Positions 46,432-57,574 of a stretch of DNA of 64,000 nucleotides are shown in pieces. Made by a program: the position numbers and the translations under genes. The stretch comes from Auricularia sp. M13 (Eukaryota > Basidiomycota > Agaricomycetes > Auriculariales > Auriculariaceae), in assembly GCA_037042915.1 (NCBI GenBank), contig CM073202.1:1178001-1242000 (forward strand), given 5' to 3'. The number at the start of each line of letters is the position of its first letter. The stretch's first letter is position 1. Below the pieces are notes generated by a model. That model saw only the letters and a program-made list of their open reading frames with translations, was not told the origin of the DNA and did no database searches.

Positions 46432-47981
46432 TTACAGTGGCACTCCGTCAAACAGATCCATGCATGTGGCCCGGCTGGCAGTGATGACCAAGTCGCCCAA
46501 CATCCCGCTGCGAAAACCGGCCTCGCAGTACGAGAAGTAATACTGCGAGAAAATAGAATAAAAATATATGAGTACCAAGAGTACCAAAAACGAACATTCA
46601 TATCGATTCGCACTCACCTCCCACTTCCTCCTGAAGAACTCCAAATCTTCATCGTCTTTCATTCCTTCGCGCAGCAATGCAGGCTTGATCCCCGTTTCCC
46701 AGTTGCGAAGATACTTCTCGCGCCAGAGGCGCAGAGCCTTGACGTAGTGCGGGCCGATGGACTGCACGTTGCGGATTTCGAGCGTCCCGTTTGAGCCTTC
46801 GTGGATGGTGTTGAGGATGTAGTGCGGGTGCGAGATGTAGCCGCCCGGGAAGACGTAGCGGTCGATGAAGCCATCTGGGTTCTTGAGCTGCGACTGGTGA
46901 CGCTGCAGGAACGGGTCAGCACTTCCACCCGAGCCAGTATGTAGGCAGCACGATGACGCACATCCCAGACGACAGTAATGGACTGCAACACCATGATGCC
47001 GCGTGTGGGATTGAGCAGGTCGCTGATCGTCTTGAAGAACGTGGCATAATGTTTCCGCCCGACATGCTCAATCATCTCGACGGAGATGACCTTGTCGTAG
47101 CCGCCGGGGACAGCGGGGATCTCGCGATAGTCGCACAGGACGATCTGGATCTTGTCCGCGAGCCCCGCAGCGCGGATGCGTTCCTCCGCCAGGCCCTTCT
47201 GCTCCTGCGACAGCGTCACGCCGGTGACGCGGCAGCCCGTCGCGCGCGCCGCGGCGATGGCGAAGGTGCCCCAGCCGCAGCCGATGTCGAGTACGTGGTC
47301 CGCGGCGCCGATGCGCGCTTGCGTGATGATGTTCTGCACCTTGCGCTGCTGCGCCGACTCGAGCGTCTCCTCGGCGTTGCCGAGCTCCCAGATGGGCGAG
47401 GAGTAGTTCATGTCGTCCGAGAGGAAGCCTTGGAAGAGCGCGTTCGACGAGTCGTAGTGCGACTGAATCTGCGTACGCGTGCGCCCGAGCGTGTTACCGC
47501 TTGAGAAGAGCTGCTGGATGCGTGGGATGATCTGAAGACCGAGCGTTCCAGTAGATAGGTTGTTGCGGTTCGCGATGTAAATCTGGAATGTTACAGTGTA
47601 AGTGTTTCCTCAGTAAGTGTGTAACTCGTCTTACCATGAAGAGCTTCACGAAATCATCACAATCGACATCCCCATATAGATATCCTTCCGAAATGCCCTA
47701 CACGAGATTTATGAAGCTGAAGAACACGCTTTGTATTCACGCAGGCGCACCAGATCCATGTTCCTGCACAACTTCCACCAGATACTCCTATTCTTGATGG
47801 TAACAGTCGTTACAAGTTGCTCGTCGACGTCGTCTCCGCGCTGGCCGAAGACAAGCTTCTCCTCCAATGCACCAGGATACTGAAGTAGAATGTGGATTCG
47901 CCCAACGCGCAGAGCCGACAGTGTGCTTTCGACGAGACTACGGGCGAAGGCATCGCGTTTCGCAGAGAGGTATGCGCCCAT
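46432..47981 (-). CDS. Cyclopropane-fatty-acyl-phospholipid synthase-like methyltransferase
   Basis: SAM-dependent enzyme acting on unsaturated acyl chains of phospholipids (family knowledge). Exons 47981-47751, 47697-47635, 47582-46962, 46902-46618, 46542-46432; 436 aa. N-terminal region of CFA synthases (LRVGRIHILL, EGYLYGDVD), then HYDSSNALFQGFLSDDMNYS, SAM motif VLDIGCGWGTFAIAAA, VTLSQEQ, VISVEMIEHVG, and IDRYVFPGGYISH. A final block has YYFSYCEAGFRSG, with the conserved Tyr/Cys/Glu of the lipid site. Intron 3 (46961-46903) hides DPFLQ-like codons that look coding, but they contain a CTGAC branch site; phase supports splicing. Introns 52-75 nt, GT-AG. Divergent from CCT5. Confidence 0.9.
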
Positions 47982-48429
47982 GGCTGTAAGGGAGGAAGGC
48001 AAGAGGCAAGAGGTCGTTGATCGTCCTAGCCGGCAGCAGAGACCTTAAGAAGGCTGTCGGCGTTTACCCTGAGCAGCGTAGTCACTCCAGCGTAGAGATC
48101 CCCAAATCGGGGCCTTGACAAACGGAAGACATCTCCCAGCAGCATCAGTGCAGAGACTTCAAGTCATCCCTAGAGCTTGCAGCTTTGTGGCAGTAAAAAC
48201 GCGAAAAGACCTCCTTGTTTGTGAGCTGTGCAACTGCACCCTGAGTTCGCGAGAGCCGAGCAGAAGAGATGGGTCCAGTCGCGTATTCATAGTGCAAGCA
48301 CAGGCCGCTCTGTGCGGAATCGTGCAGGGACGGGCGAGACAGCAGATACTGGCAGTGAATTGGAGGAGGAAGAGAGCCGTAAACTCCGCCACGCGTTTTG
48401 GAAGCCCTCTGCTTTGTGCGCCATCCGCG
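47982..48429. other. Divergent promoter region
   Basis: 448 bp between the CFA-like (-) and CCT5 (+) starts. Short frames only. Confidence 0.5.
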
Positions 48430-50548
48430 ATGAACATCCCACAGCTCGGCGAAGGTCAGGCCGTATACACGACCGACGAGGTGCGCCTGCCGCTGGACGA
48501 TGCCGCTCTGTGCTGACCCGTAGTCGCAGTACGGCCGTCCGTTCATTATCGTGCGCGAGCAGGGCAAGAAGACGCGTACTCACGGCATCGACGCGGTCAA
48601 AGTACGCCCATCCATCCTGCGCCCACTATCAAGCTCTGATTATATGAGCGCAGAAACATATTATGGTCGCGCGCGCGATATCGAATATCCTGCGCACATC
48701 GCTGGGGCCGCGCGGACTCGACAAGATTCTCGTATCGCCCGACGGCGACATTACCGTCACCAACGACGGCGCGACCATCCTTGGCCAGATGGAGGTCGAG
48801 CACCAGATAGCCAAGCTGATGGTCCAGCTCTCCAAAAGCCAGGACGATGAGATTGGCGACGGCACGACGGGCGTCGTTGGTAAGCTTCTAAAATCTCAAA
48901 TGCATGCAATGGCTTGCTCAAACTGGACTGTAGTATTGGCCGGTGCGCTGCTGGAGCAGGCTGAATCCCTGATTGAACGGGGCATTCATCCGATCCGCAT
49001 TGCGGACGGCTTTGAGCGCGCATGTGCGCTCGCAGTAGACGAGCTGGACCGCATTTGCGATCGGGTGCCTTTCTCTGCAGCTGAAACTGACAACCTGCTC
49101 GCGTCTGCAATGACCTCTCTGGGCAGCAAAATGTACGCGAACGAATCCCTGATTGAGTGCAGTAACTCACATGCGCCACCCTCAGCGTCTCCAAAAATCA
49201 GCGCCAGTTCGCGCAAATAGCGGTGGACGCCGTGCTCGCGGTGGCAGACCTCGAGCGGCGCGACGTGCCGTTCGACATGATCAAGGTGCTGGGCAAGGTC
49301 GGCGGCGCGCTGAGCGACACGACGCTGGTGAAGGGCGTGATCATCGACAAGGACATGTCGCACCCGCAGATGCCGCGCGAGGTGCGCGACGCGCGCATCG
49401 CCATCCTCACCTGCCCGTTTGAGCCGCCGCGGCCCAAGACGAAGCACAAGCTCGACATCACGAGCGCGGACGAGTACCGCAAGCTGCGCGAGTACGAGCA
49501 CAAGACGTTCGCCGACATGATCGCGCGCGTCAAGGCCGCCGGCGCGAACCTCGTCATGTGCCAATGGGGCTTTGACGACGAGGCGAACCACCTGCTCCTG
49601 CAGAACGAGCTGCCCGCCGTGCGCTGGGTCGGTGGGCCCGAGATCGAGCTCGTGGCCATCGCGACCCACGGCCGCATCGTCCCGCGCTTCGAGGACCTCG
49701 CGCCCGAGAAGCTGGGCAAGGCGGGCCTCGTGCGCGAGCTGACGTTCGGCACGACGCGGGACAAGATGCTCGTTGTCGAGGACTGCGCAAACTCGCGCGC
49801 TGTCACCGTCTTCGTGCGCGGCTCTAATAAAATGGTAAGCTCCGTCCGTGGCGTTGCAGGGAAATTTGCTGATATGCGGTTGTAGATCATCGACGAGGCC
49901 AAGCGTGCGCTCCACGACGCAATGTGCGTCGTGCGTAACCTGATCGTCGATAATCGCATCGTATACGGCGGTGGTGCGGCTGAAATCAGCTGCTCCATCG
50001 CTGTCGCCAATGCCGCGGACAAGGCAAGCTTCTGCCTGCTTTAGCTTCTACTATCCTTCTCATCGCTGGTATTAGACCCCGACAATTGAGCAGTACGCGA
50101 TGCGTGGGTTTGCTGCAGCATTGGACGCCATCCCGCTTGCGCTGGCCGAGAACAGCGGTCTGCCGCCGATTGAGACGCTCGCGGACGTCAAGAGCCGGCA
50201 GGTCACCGAGGGTAACTCGAGACTTGGCATTGACTGCAGCGGCAAGGGGGAGAACGGTGCGTGGAATGTTTCCACCCTGCTCACAGGACGTCATCTCATA
50301 CGTTCTGTAGATATGCGCAAGCAATTTGTTAAAGACCCGCTCATCTCCAAGCGTCAACAGTATCTGCTTGCGACACAGGTTCGCCCCCTTCACTTTCTCT
50401 GCATTTTGCGATGCTCATGCCTGTTCACAGCTTGTTCGCGCGGTACTGAAGATCGGTACGCGAACCTATATATCCGTAGCGTTAGCTGTAGGACTGACCC
50501 ACTCTTTTTGCAGACGACGTTATTGTTGCGGGTCAGGCGGATGAGTGA
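48430..50548 (+). CDS. CCT5: CCT/TRiC chaperonin subunit epsilon
   Basis: ATP-driven cytosolic group II chaperonin subunit that folds actin, tubulin and others. Ten exons: 48430-48480, 48524-48601, 48654-48879, 48934-49132, 49186-49834, 49886-50023, 50076-50256, 50311-50378, 50431-50455, 50514-50548; 549 aa. Epsilon-type start ([16 protein letters not shown]), [27 protein letters not shown], ATPase [48 protein letters not shown] and C-terminal [15 protein letters not shown]. The intron at 50024-50075 (52 nt) is GC-AG with donor GCAAGC. Intron 1 is only 43 nt. Exon 9 is 25 nt. Length is normal. Confidence 0.95.
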
Positions 50549-50652
50549 TAGATTTACATTCGACATGAATAAAATCTGTGGGTGATTTAGACTCGATGTT
50601 CAGTTTTACACTTGCAAGTAATCGTCGTTCCGTTCATTTGGTCCAGTACTGG

Positions 50653-51090
50653 TCACAGATCCTCAAGTTTGTACACGTCGTACGCCACCTCTTCGTACGG
50701 ATGTGCCTGCGATGCACCGTTGATATGCTTTCTTCGTATTCTTGCTCGCGCACCTTCTTTAGCTCCTCGATCACGTTCTTCACGCCGTCGCGTTCTGCGG
50801 CTACGAGGACTTCTACTTTGTCTTCGTCGACAAACTCCGCTTGGCCTATTGTGCCGATTGCAGGATTTGCACCTCTATTGTCTGGCTGTCAGCATGGCAT
50901 CGCAGGAAGCTGCATGCACACACGAGAGCGGTCGAAATTGGCCCTGGCCAGGCGTTACGAAAGCGCAGCCCTCGTACAGGCCGATGCGGCCCACAGTCGT
51001 TGGGAAGGCGGTAAACAGGCTTTTGAGCACGGCCTGGGTGTTGGCGCGCGGGCAGAAGAAGACGAGCTTGAAGCGAGAGATGGTGGCCAT
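50653..51090 (-). CDS. Small Nif3/YqfO-like (CutA/PII-fold) protein
   Basis: 113 aa in three exons: 51090-50924, 50874-50754, 50706-50653. Begins FKLVFFCPRANTQAVLKSLF; contains GRIGLYEGCAFVTPGQGQFRP, ANPAIGTIG and HPYEEVAYDVYKLEDL. These motifs match the insert domain of Nif3/YqfO proteins that also exists as a free-standing protein. The metal-binding Nif3 halves are absent. Biochemical role unknown. Introns 49 and 47 nt, GT-AG. Convergent with CCT5 (104 bp) and head-to-head with the kelch gene (94 bp between starts). Confidence 0.85.
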
Positions 51091-51184
51091 GATCTAAGGA
51101 TCTGATCTTATCACCGTCACGTCCGGTCCGGTAACTTGCGCCACTTGGATTCTTATTTTCTGTCAAGCTCCAGTTCACGGTGCA

Positions 51185-52416
51185 ATGCGACTGTCAGCGT
51201 CGTGGTCGCTGCTCGGCGACGACTGGTCGAAGCGGTCGTCGCACGTGGTCGGCTTCCTGTCGCCGTCGCACGGCGTGGTGTTCGGCGGCGAGCTCGAGCC
51301 GCACCGCCCGCTGCCGCCGGCGTCGTACGCGTACCCGCTGCTGCCCAACTTCCCGCGCCGCAAGAACAGCGAGCTCCCCAGCACGGGCGACGTTCCCGCG
51401 GGCCGCGTTGGCGCCGTCTTCGTGCCGCACGGCGAGGCGGACACGTTCTGGATGTGGGGCGGCTGCTGTGCGCGCGTGATGAAGCCGCTCGAGGGCGAGG
51501 AGGCCGGCTGGTACATTGTACGCTACCGCAATGGTCGCTCCGTCTGGGAGTACGTCAAGGACTCCAAGGGAGACATACCCAACGGTCGCATCTACTGCGC
51601 GGGCGCCATCGCGGGCGTACGTCCCTCGGTCTCCCGCCGCTCAAATGGGCTTGGAACGCTGACTCTGCACTTTGCCTTTTGCTAGGACACAATCTACGTC
51701 CATGCGGGACGCCTGCTGCACGACCGTCTCAACGATCTCTACGCGTACGACATCCCCACCAAGACCTGGTCGCGCCTGGCGGACGCGCCGGACGACCCGC
51801 GTAGCGGCACCGCGCTCGTCGCGAGCAGGGTCTTCATCGACGGCAGCGAACAGGACGTGCTGCTGCGCTGGGGCGGCTATGCGGATCGAACGCTTGGTGA
51901 GGACAACGCCTTGGGCGTCTACGTTCTGTCCACGAACACCTGGCACTCGTTCACGCCGAATTGTCCGGCGGGGATGCCTGGACCTCGCAGCGTGCAAGGC
52001 TTTGTGTCGCTTAATATCGCGAGTCCTGAGGATGACCCTGAGAAGGCCCTCGCGCTGATGTGGATGGGCGAGCGAGCTCCGGCGTCCGATCGGCCAGACG
52101 GCGTGGCCTTGTACTGGGACGATGTGTGGGCGCTTCTCCAAGTTCCCGTACGTACTGTGTCCCATGAATGCACTCCTTCAATGCTAAATCGTGGGCATAG
52201 AATGTAACGGATACCTCGGGAGGCTTCCTCTGGCGATATTTGGATACTCCCCGAAAGTCCAGGCCGCAGGGTCGAGGATGGTTCGCAGCTACGAATATTC
52301 CTGTAGGTGCAGGTGAGCGGGACACGCTGGCCAGAGTCCTTATGCACGGCGGGCTCATCTCCAGCAACGAGCCGAGCAGTGAGGCTTGGCTCCTCGAGGT
52401 GCGCCGTGAGTCTTAA
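51185..52416 (+). CDS. Kelch-repeat protein
   Basis: Three exons: 51185-51616, 51686-52147, 52201-52416; 369 aa. Kelch-type beta-propeller repeats with the usual Gly-Gly and Trp positions: HGVVFGGEL, DTFWMWGGCCARV, DTIYVHAGRL with LYAYDIPTKTWSRL, VLLRWGGYAD, VYVLSTNTWHSF, and RVLMHGGLISSNEPSSEAW. No BTB, F-box or oxidase domain is attached. Probably a cytosolic interaction scaffold; partner unknown. Introns 69 and 53 nt, the second with a GCTAAAT branch site. Confidence 0.85.
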
Positions 52417-52729
52417 AGCCTTAAGCTTGTATGAACAATGCTGCTATCGAGCTATCAATGGACTGGGACTGTGTAATGTAAACCAACTGGAAGGAAGGTC
52501 CATGAGCTATTGTACGAATTACAGTATTGAAGCAATAACGTTCGGTGCTCGTCTGAAGTGCAGATAGTGAAAAATGCTGTCGAATTATGTCGTCAGATCT
52601 GCTTTAAAGTATATTATAGATGATGGGATTCGGTACAGAGGCGGCGATACGAATCTGGGTGGATTGGACGAAGCTCTCGTTACCAGTTCGAGGTAGCGAG
52701 TTTGCAACTTTGCAAGTCTTCGAATCCAT
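52417..52729. other. Convergent 3' regions
   Basis: 313 bp between the kelch stop and the stop of the unidentified ORF (-). A/T-richer than surroundings. No gene seen. Confidence 0.5.
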
Positions 52730-53245
52730 TTATCGCCTAAGCCGCCTTATGTCCAGAGGCTCATTTTCGGCCACGACACGGACGGGCGTCCGGCTGTACA
52801 ACGACGCCTGAGGCGTTAGCGTCAGCGGCGGGGGCGCGGTCTTCGCGTCCGTATATGCTGCGCCGAGCACGCCGAAGATGAGCTGGGCTGTTATGCGTGT
52901 TTCGTGTCTTGGTTCGATCGCGGGAGGGCTCACATCCGAGTTCATGATCAAGGGTGCGCGCACCTTCTGGACGAGCGACGCTTCGAATTCGATGTTGTGG
53001 AACGTCTGTGCGGCGGCGAACGCGGCGCACCCGCCGATTGTTAACTCTGGATGTAACGAGGCAGCATACACCTTAACGCTGTCGCGTTCTCGGACGAAGC
53101 TGACGCGTGCAGCCTCGGACATAGAAGGTGCCATTCTTGCGATACTCAGTGTAAGAGCGCAAGTTGCAGAATAACCCGTTATCATCGCACCGGCGTTTCG
53201 GCGTCGCGCGCGCAGCTGTTGGACGTTCGAAGATATGGGTATCAC
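52730..53245 (-). CDS. Hypothetical protein
   Basis: Open frame of 171 codons; in-frame Met residues at 53245, 53185 and 53134 are possible starts. The part after MSEAARVSFVRERD has even, protein-like composition (KVYAASLHPELTIGGCAAFA, FHNIEFEASLVQKVRAPLIM, TAQLIFGVLGAAYTDAK). It ends Arg-rich. A hydrophobic and Ser/Thr/Arg-rich N-terminus, if used, could be a mitochondrial or secretory signal. No family recognised. The stop codon is 313 bp from the kelch stop and the MINDY stop lies about 90 bp upstream. An intron near the 5' end cannot be excluded. Confidence 0.55.
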   Translation of the reverse strand: MIPISSNVQQLRARRRNAGAMITGYSATCALTLSIARMAPSMSEAARVSFVRERDSVKVYAASLHPELTIGGCAAFAAAQTFHNIEFEASLVQKVRAPLIMNSDVSPPAIEPRHETRITAQLIFGVLGAAYTDAKTAPPPLTLTPQASLYSRTPVRVVAENEPLDIRRLRR

Positions 53246-53333
53246 TAAGTACTAGCAAGGGTTACTGTACAACACAGAGGGATAGGCAAAGTGCCACTGC
53301 ATGCGGTCTATAGAGTGTACGGTGCGAGCCTCA

Positions 53334-54916
53334 TCACATAATAAGACAATCGTTCTTCTTCTTGCCCTGGGGCGGCGCGTGCGAGTGGCGCAGCTGCTCC
53401 TCCTGATCGCGTCGCTGCAACGCCTGCAGTCTGCGCTGTTCCGCATACGCCTCGCGCGCGTGCGCGTCCTCCTCCTTTTGCAAGCGGATCGCGAGCTCGC
53501 GACTAAAGCAAAGTAACAACGGTGTAAGCTCAAGGAGGGAATGGGAGAGACAGAGAGGGAGGGAGGGAGGAAGACGTACTCTGCACGCGACGCCTCGTCC
53601 TCATGTATCTCCTCGATGGCGCGGAGGGCCGCCTCGGCGGAGGCGCCGGCAAAGTCGCCGCCGGCGGGCGCGGCGGGGCGGAAGGCGGCGTCGAAGAAGG
53701 ACGACGCGCCGCCCTCGACGTCCTCCATGCGCTCCCAGACGACGGAGGGCTCGTTCGCGAAGACGTGGTCCGTGACGAGCGCGTAGAGCGCGTCGCTGCG
53801 CTTGTAGAGCACGCTCAGGTGTGAGTTGCGGAAGAGCGCGGCGAGCGTGCCCGGTGCCAGCGTGCTCGAGAGCGTGAAGAGCCCGTGGTAGGTCAGCTGG
53901 CTGGACGTGCTCGCTAGGAAGTGCCGGATCGTGAGTGCTGCGAGGAAGATTGTTAGCTTGGGGTTGGGAATGATGCAGATGCGTGAGCTGGGCCGAGCAT
54001 GAGAAGCGCGATGCTGGATTGGACGGCGAGGCGCTGGAGTGCTCGCAGCCAGTATGAACGCTTGCGCAACTCCAAGTACTTGTAAAGGAGACGCGAGAAA
54101 TGCGAACTCTAAACGTACCGTCATGCAGTTGTTGCTTCTGCTCGGGCGACATGCTCTCGAGATGATCGAACTCGCCACCAGCGGTGTCTCCACCGGCCGA
54201 GGACGAGTCGACGACGCGTCCCTTGGACACGTAGTCCGCCTCGACGATGAGATTCACGGCGGTATCGTAGTCTGGGCAATATGACGCGCGTCAGGGTGCT
54301 GCAGCTCACGCCAAGCTGGGGTGGTGCGCACCTTGTATCCGCGAGACGACCTCGAACTCCTCGCCGTCTGGATCTACGAGCCAGCCATGGTACAGCGGCA
54401 CGCCCGCCAGCTCGAACAGCTTGAGCTCGCCGCCGTTGCCCGCAGGCCGGAATGCATCCACGGCCGTGAACTGCGGATTCAGGTCCATGCCCCCTGCCAC
54501 CGCGGGTCAGCACAAGCACAAGTGTGTACGAGAGGCCACGCACGTTGTGTATTGGGCAACGTCGAGAGCGCGGCGGACAGCGCGGGGTCCGTCTGCTCCG
54601 TGACGAGCGCGTCGGCCAGGAGCGCCGAGAGGTACTCATACGACACGCTCGTGCGCTCCGGCGGCTGGATCTCGATCTTGCCGCGCAGAATCAGTATGTT
54701 ACCTGGGCGGGGCTAGCGTGAGCACGCAGGGCGGCGGCGGGCAGTGAGCACGGGAGGCACGGACGGACATAGCGATATGAGCGAGCAGGGCCCGTTGAAG
54801 TTCTGGGTGATGATCTTGAGCTGGCGCGGCTCCTGGTCGGGCTCGGGCTGCCAGAGGATGGGCTTGAGGTACCAGATGTCGGCGCGGACGCTGCGCACAA
54901 AGTCGCTGTTGCTCAT
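53334..54916 (-). CDS. MINDY-1/2-type deubiquitinase
   Basis: Cysteine protease of the MINDY family, which trims K48-linked polyubiquitin. Exons 54916-54769, 54702-54544, 54493-54332, 54271-54119, 53937-53580, 53502-53334; 382 aa. Catalytic Cys and oxyanion Gln in IITQNFNGPCSLISLCNILI; catalytic His in FELAGVPLYHGWLVDP; later blocks FLASTSSQLTYHGLFTL, ALFRNSHLSVLYK, LYALVTDHVFANEPSVVWE. The C-terminus is charged coiled-coil (RELAIRLQKEEDAHAREAY), typical of the ubiquitin-binding tail. It ends CLIM, a candidate CaaX prenylation box. Intron 4 is long for this locus (181 nt). Head-to-head with PCC1, 106 bp apart. Confidence 0.93.
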
Positions 54917-55022
54917 AGCCTGCCAGTGCTCCGAGTCGGATGATGAGCTCGGCTACTGCCTGTGGCTTGTGAACTTGAGCTGCGACTTTGTACTTGCGCT
55001 CGGGCCGTACGCAGCAGCTGCA

Positions 55023-55456
55023 ATGGTCCCCGCACCGCCCGACGGCCACGCCCCATGGCACACAGTGTGAATACCCGTCCCACCGCCCGCAGCAGCGTGT
55101 CCGTGTCCTCAACCGCGCAGGACCGTCCGCGTGCCGTTCCAGTCGCCGGAGCACGCGCGCATAGCCCTCCAGGTCATCCAGGTCGACAGGGAGCTCCAGC
55201 CCAACGCCGTCAAACGGACGCTTGCACTGGAAGGGAACGTGCTGGTAGCGTGAGTGATTGGTAGCCGCATCGCATCTCATCTAATCTCGTCTACGATAGC
55301 ACCTTCGATACCCTCACCGTCCGTCTGGCACGACTCGTCATCAACGCCTTTCTTGAGAACCTCCACCTCGTCGTGCGCACGCTGAGCGAATTTGGCGACG
55401 CGGCGGCGACCAAGCCCGAGAAACCGAGTAGCAAAGTCGATATAAACCCAGCATAA
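55023..55456 (+). CDS. PCC1: EKC/KEOPS complex subunit Pcc1
   Basis: Small dimerisation subunit of KEOPS, needed for the universal tRNA t6A modification and linked in yeast to transcription and telomeres. Exons 55023-55066, 55121-55249, 55300-55456; 109 aa. Core matches Pcc1: HTVTVRVPFQSPEHARIALQ, VIQVDRELQPNAVKRTLAL, ATFDTLTVRLARLVINAFLE, then VVRTLSEFG. The donor is the second of two overlapping GT sites (GTGAAT); the alternative breaks the frame. Introns 54 and 50 nt. Short promoter shared with the MINDY-type gene. Confidence 0.9.
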
Positions 55457-55785
55457 TCGTAGTCCACATGGCATGGCCTTTGTCACAGCTTGCAGTGGAC
55501 AAGCTTACAGCGCCGTGCAATATCTCTCAGTCGAATAAAACAAATGTGTACACCTGCAGCCTTCTCCCACCAGCTCTTTCTCCTGAAAATATTGTCAAAA
55601 CTTGCTTAAAATTGCCCTTAGAGCCATAGGTGGTAATAATAAGGTTCAGTGCCTGGAGTGGGCGAGGAATGCAAGTGAGTGTCACTCAATCAGCGCTCCG
55701 GCCCCGCATTTGCTCAGTTCTGACTTTCTTCTTCCGAAGCCGCGTCCGTCGCAAAACCCGACCCGCGTCTCCTGAACCAACCCCC
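55457..55785. other. Intergenic
   Basis: 329 bp between PCC1 and the PA2G4 homologue, both on +. A/T-rich middle part (around 55500-55640). No gene seen. Confidence 0.5.
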
Positions 55786-57332
55786 ATGTCGAGCGAGACC
55801 CCCACGCCCGCCGCCGCACCCGCTGCCGCTGCCGCCGCGCCGCCCAACACGGCGGACGCCGACCTGACCAAGTACAAAGTGCGCGTTGGAGCGCGTGCAC
55901 GGGTTCTGGCCGCTCACGCGCGCATGTGCAGACTGCGGCGGACATCGTGAACAACGCGCTGAAAAAGCTGGTCGAGCTGTGCGTCGAGGGCGCGAACGTG
56001 CTGCAGCTGTGCGAGGAGGGCGACAAGCTCATCGAGGCCGGCACCGGCGGCGTGTACAACAAGGCCGTCAAGGGCGTCAAAGTCCCCAAGGGTGCGCGCG
56101 TCTGTTGCCCGCAACGCCCGTCCCGCCGCAGCTGAGCCCCCATTGCAGGCCTGGCCTTCCCGACGTCGATATCGGTCAACAACTGCGTTGCGCACTTCAC
56201 GCCGCTGCCGTACGTCTTATACCCGCACGTGCGCGCCTACTGAGCCTGCGCACAGCTCGGACCCGCTGGCGAGCCTGACGCTGGCCAAGGACGACGTGGT
56301 CAAGCTGCACCTGGGCGCGCACATCGACGGCTTCGCGAGCATCGCGGCCGAGACGCTCATCGTCGGCGCGACCGAGGCCGAGCCGGCGACCGGGCGGCGC
56401 GCAGACGTGCTCAAGGCCGCCTGGCACGCCGCCGAGGTCGCCATGCGGCTCATCAAGGTCGGCGGCAAGAACTTCGCCGTCACCGACGCCGTCAACCGCG
56501 TCGCGAAGAGCTGGGACTGCCATGCCGTCGAGGGTGCGTGCCAGCGCGCGTGGGACATCGAATCTGACTGATGCGCCCCACTTGCAAGGCATGCTCAGCT
56601 GCCAGCACGCCAAGAACGTCATCGACGGCAAGAAGCGCATCGTGCTCAACCCGACCGAGCAGCAGCGGCGCGACACGGAGAGCGTCACCTTCGCCGAGGG
56701 CGAGATCTACGGCATCGACATCCTCGTGTCCTCCGCGGAAGACGGCAAGGCGCGTCCCCCGCGCACTCTCTTGCAGAACCCCCCAAAGCTAACGCGACCG
56801 GCCGCAGGCGCGCACGGAAGAGTCGCGCACGACGATTTTCCAGCGCGCGTCGGACGTGACGTACCAGCTCAAGATGAAGACGTCGCGCATGGTGTTCTCC
56901 GAGATCCAGAAGAAGGCGGGCCCGTTCCCGTTCACGCTGCGCTGCCTCGAGGACGAGAAGCGCGCGCGGATGGGCGTCCAGGAGGCCGTCCAGCACGGCC
57001 TGCTGCGGCCGTACGAGGTCCTGTGCGTCCCCCCCCCCCTCCGCTCTTCCCCCGCGCAAACTCACAAAATCCGCGCACGCAGCTACACGCCGGCAAATAC
57101 GTTCGTCGCCGCGTTCCACTTCACGATCGCGCTCCTGCCCGGCGGGCCGTCGCTCATCACGCACAAGCCCGTGTGGTACTCGCCGGCCAAGGTCAAGTCG
57201 GAGAAGGAGCTCGAGGACGAGGAGCTCAAGGAGCTCATCAGCAAGCCGCTGCGCGAGACGAAGAAAAAGGCCAAGAAGGCCAAGCCGGCGGAGGGCGACG
57301 AGCCCGCTGCTGAGGAGGCGAAGGCGGAGTGA
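55786..57332 (+). CDS. PA2G4/Ebp1 (Cdb4) homologue
   Basis: Methionine-aminopeptidase-fold protein without expected peptidase activity; relatives bind ribosomes, RNA or curved DNA. Exons 55786-55878, 55932-56091, 56149-56209, 56256-56533, 56589-56749, 56808-57022, 57083-57332; 405 aa. Ala-rich N-terminus, TAADIVNNALKKLVELC, GLAFPTSISVNNCVAHFTPL, VVKLHLGAHIDGFA, GMLSCQHAKNVIDGKK, KMKTSRMVFSEIQKK, PFTLRCLEDEKRARMG, FTIALLPGGP. The tail is Lys-rich (LRETKKKAKKAKPAEGDE) as in Ebp1. The intron at 56750-56807 (58 nt) is GC-AG with donor GCGCGT; splicing there gives DGKARTEESRTT. Other introns GT-AG. Convergent with RMI1. Confidence 0.93.
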
Positions 57333-57574
57333 ATTCGATCGAAAAGCCTAAGGACCTGAATGTAGAACAAATTTTTTGCCCAGGGCCGTTGCTGGATGTT
57401 TGCCCTCTATTTGTGAGCATTTAATACAGTGATATGCTGCTGGACGTGCGACCGTGTTCGCACCCGTACGATTCGTTATGCTGGATAGTGTTTGCACTGC
57501 GCTTGCTCAGAATCGCGGATAGTTCAGACACAGCGCGTTGCAGACGCGCGACAGATGGGCAAGAGGGGAATATA

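Noticed and set aside
46903-46961. Treating DPFLQ-like codons in the CFA-like gene as coding
   Set aside because: Keeping them needs an out-of-phase junction; a 59-nt GT-AG intron with a CTGAC branch site joins both exons in phase.
48986-50022. 309- and 274-codon minus ORFs opposite CCT5
   Set aside because: Shadow frames; the plus strand carries the complete chaperonin.
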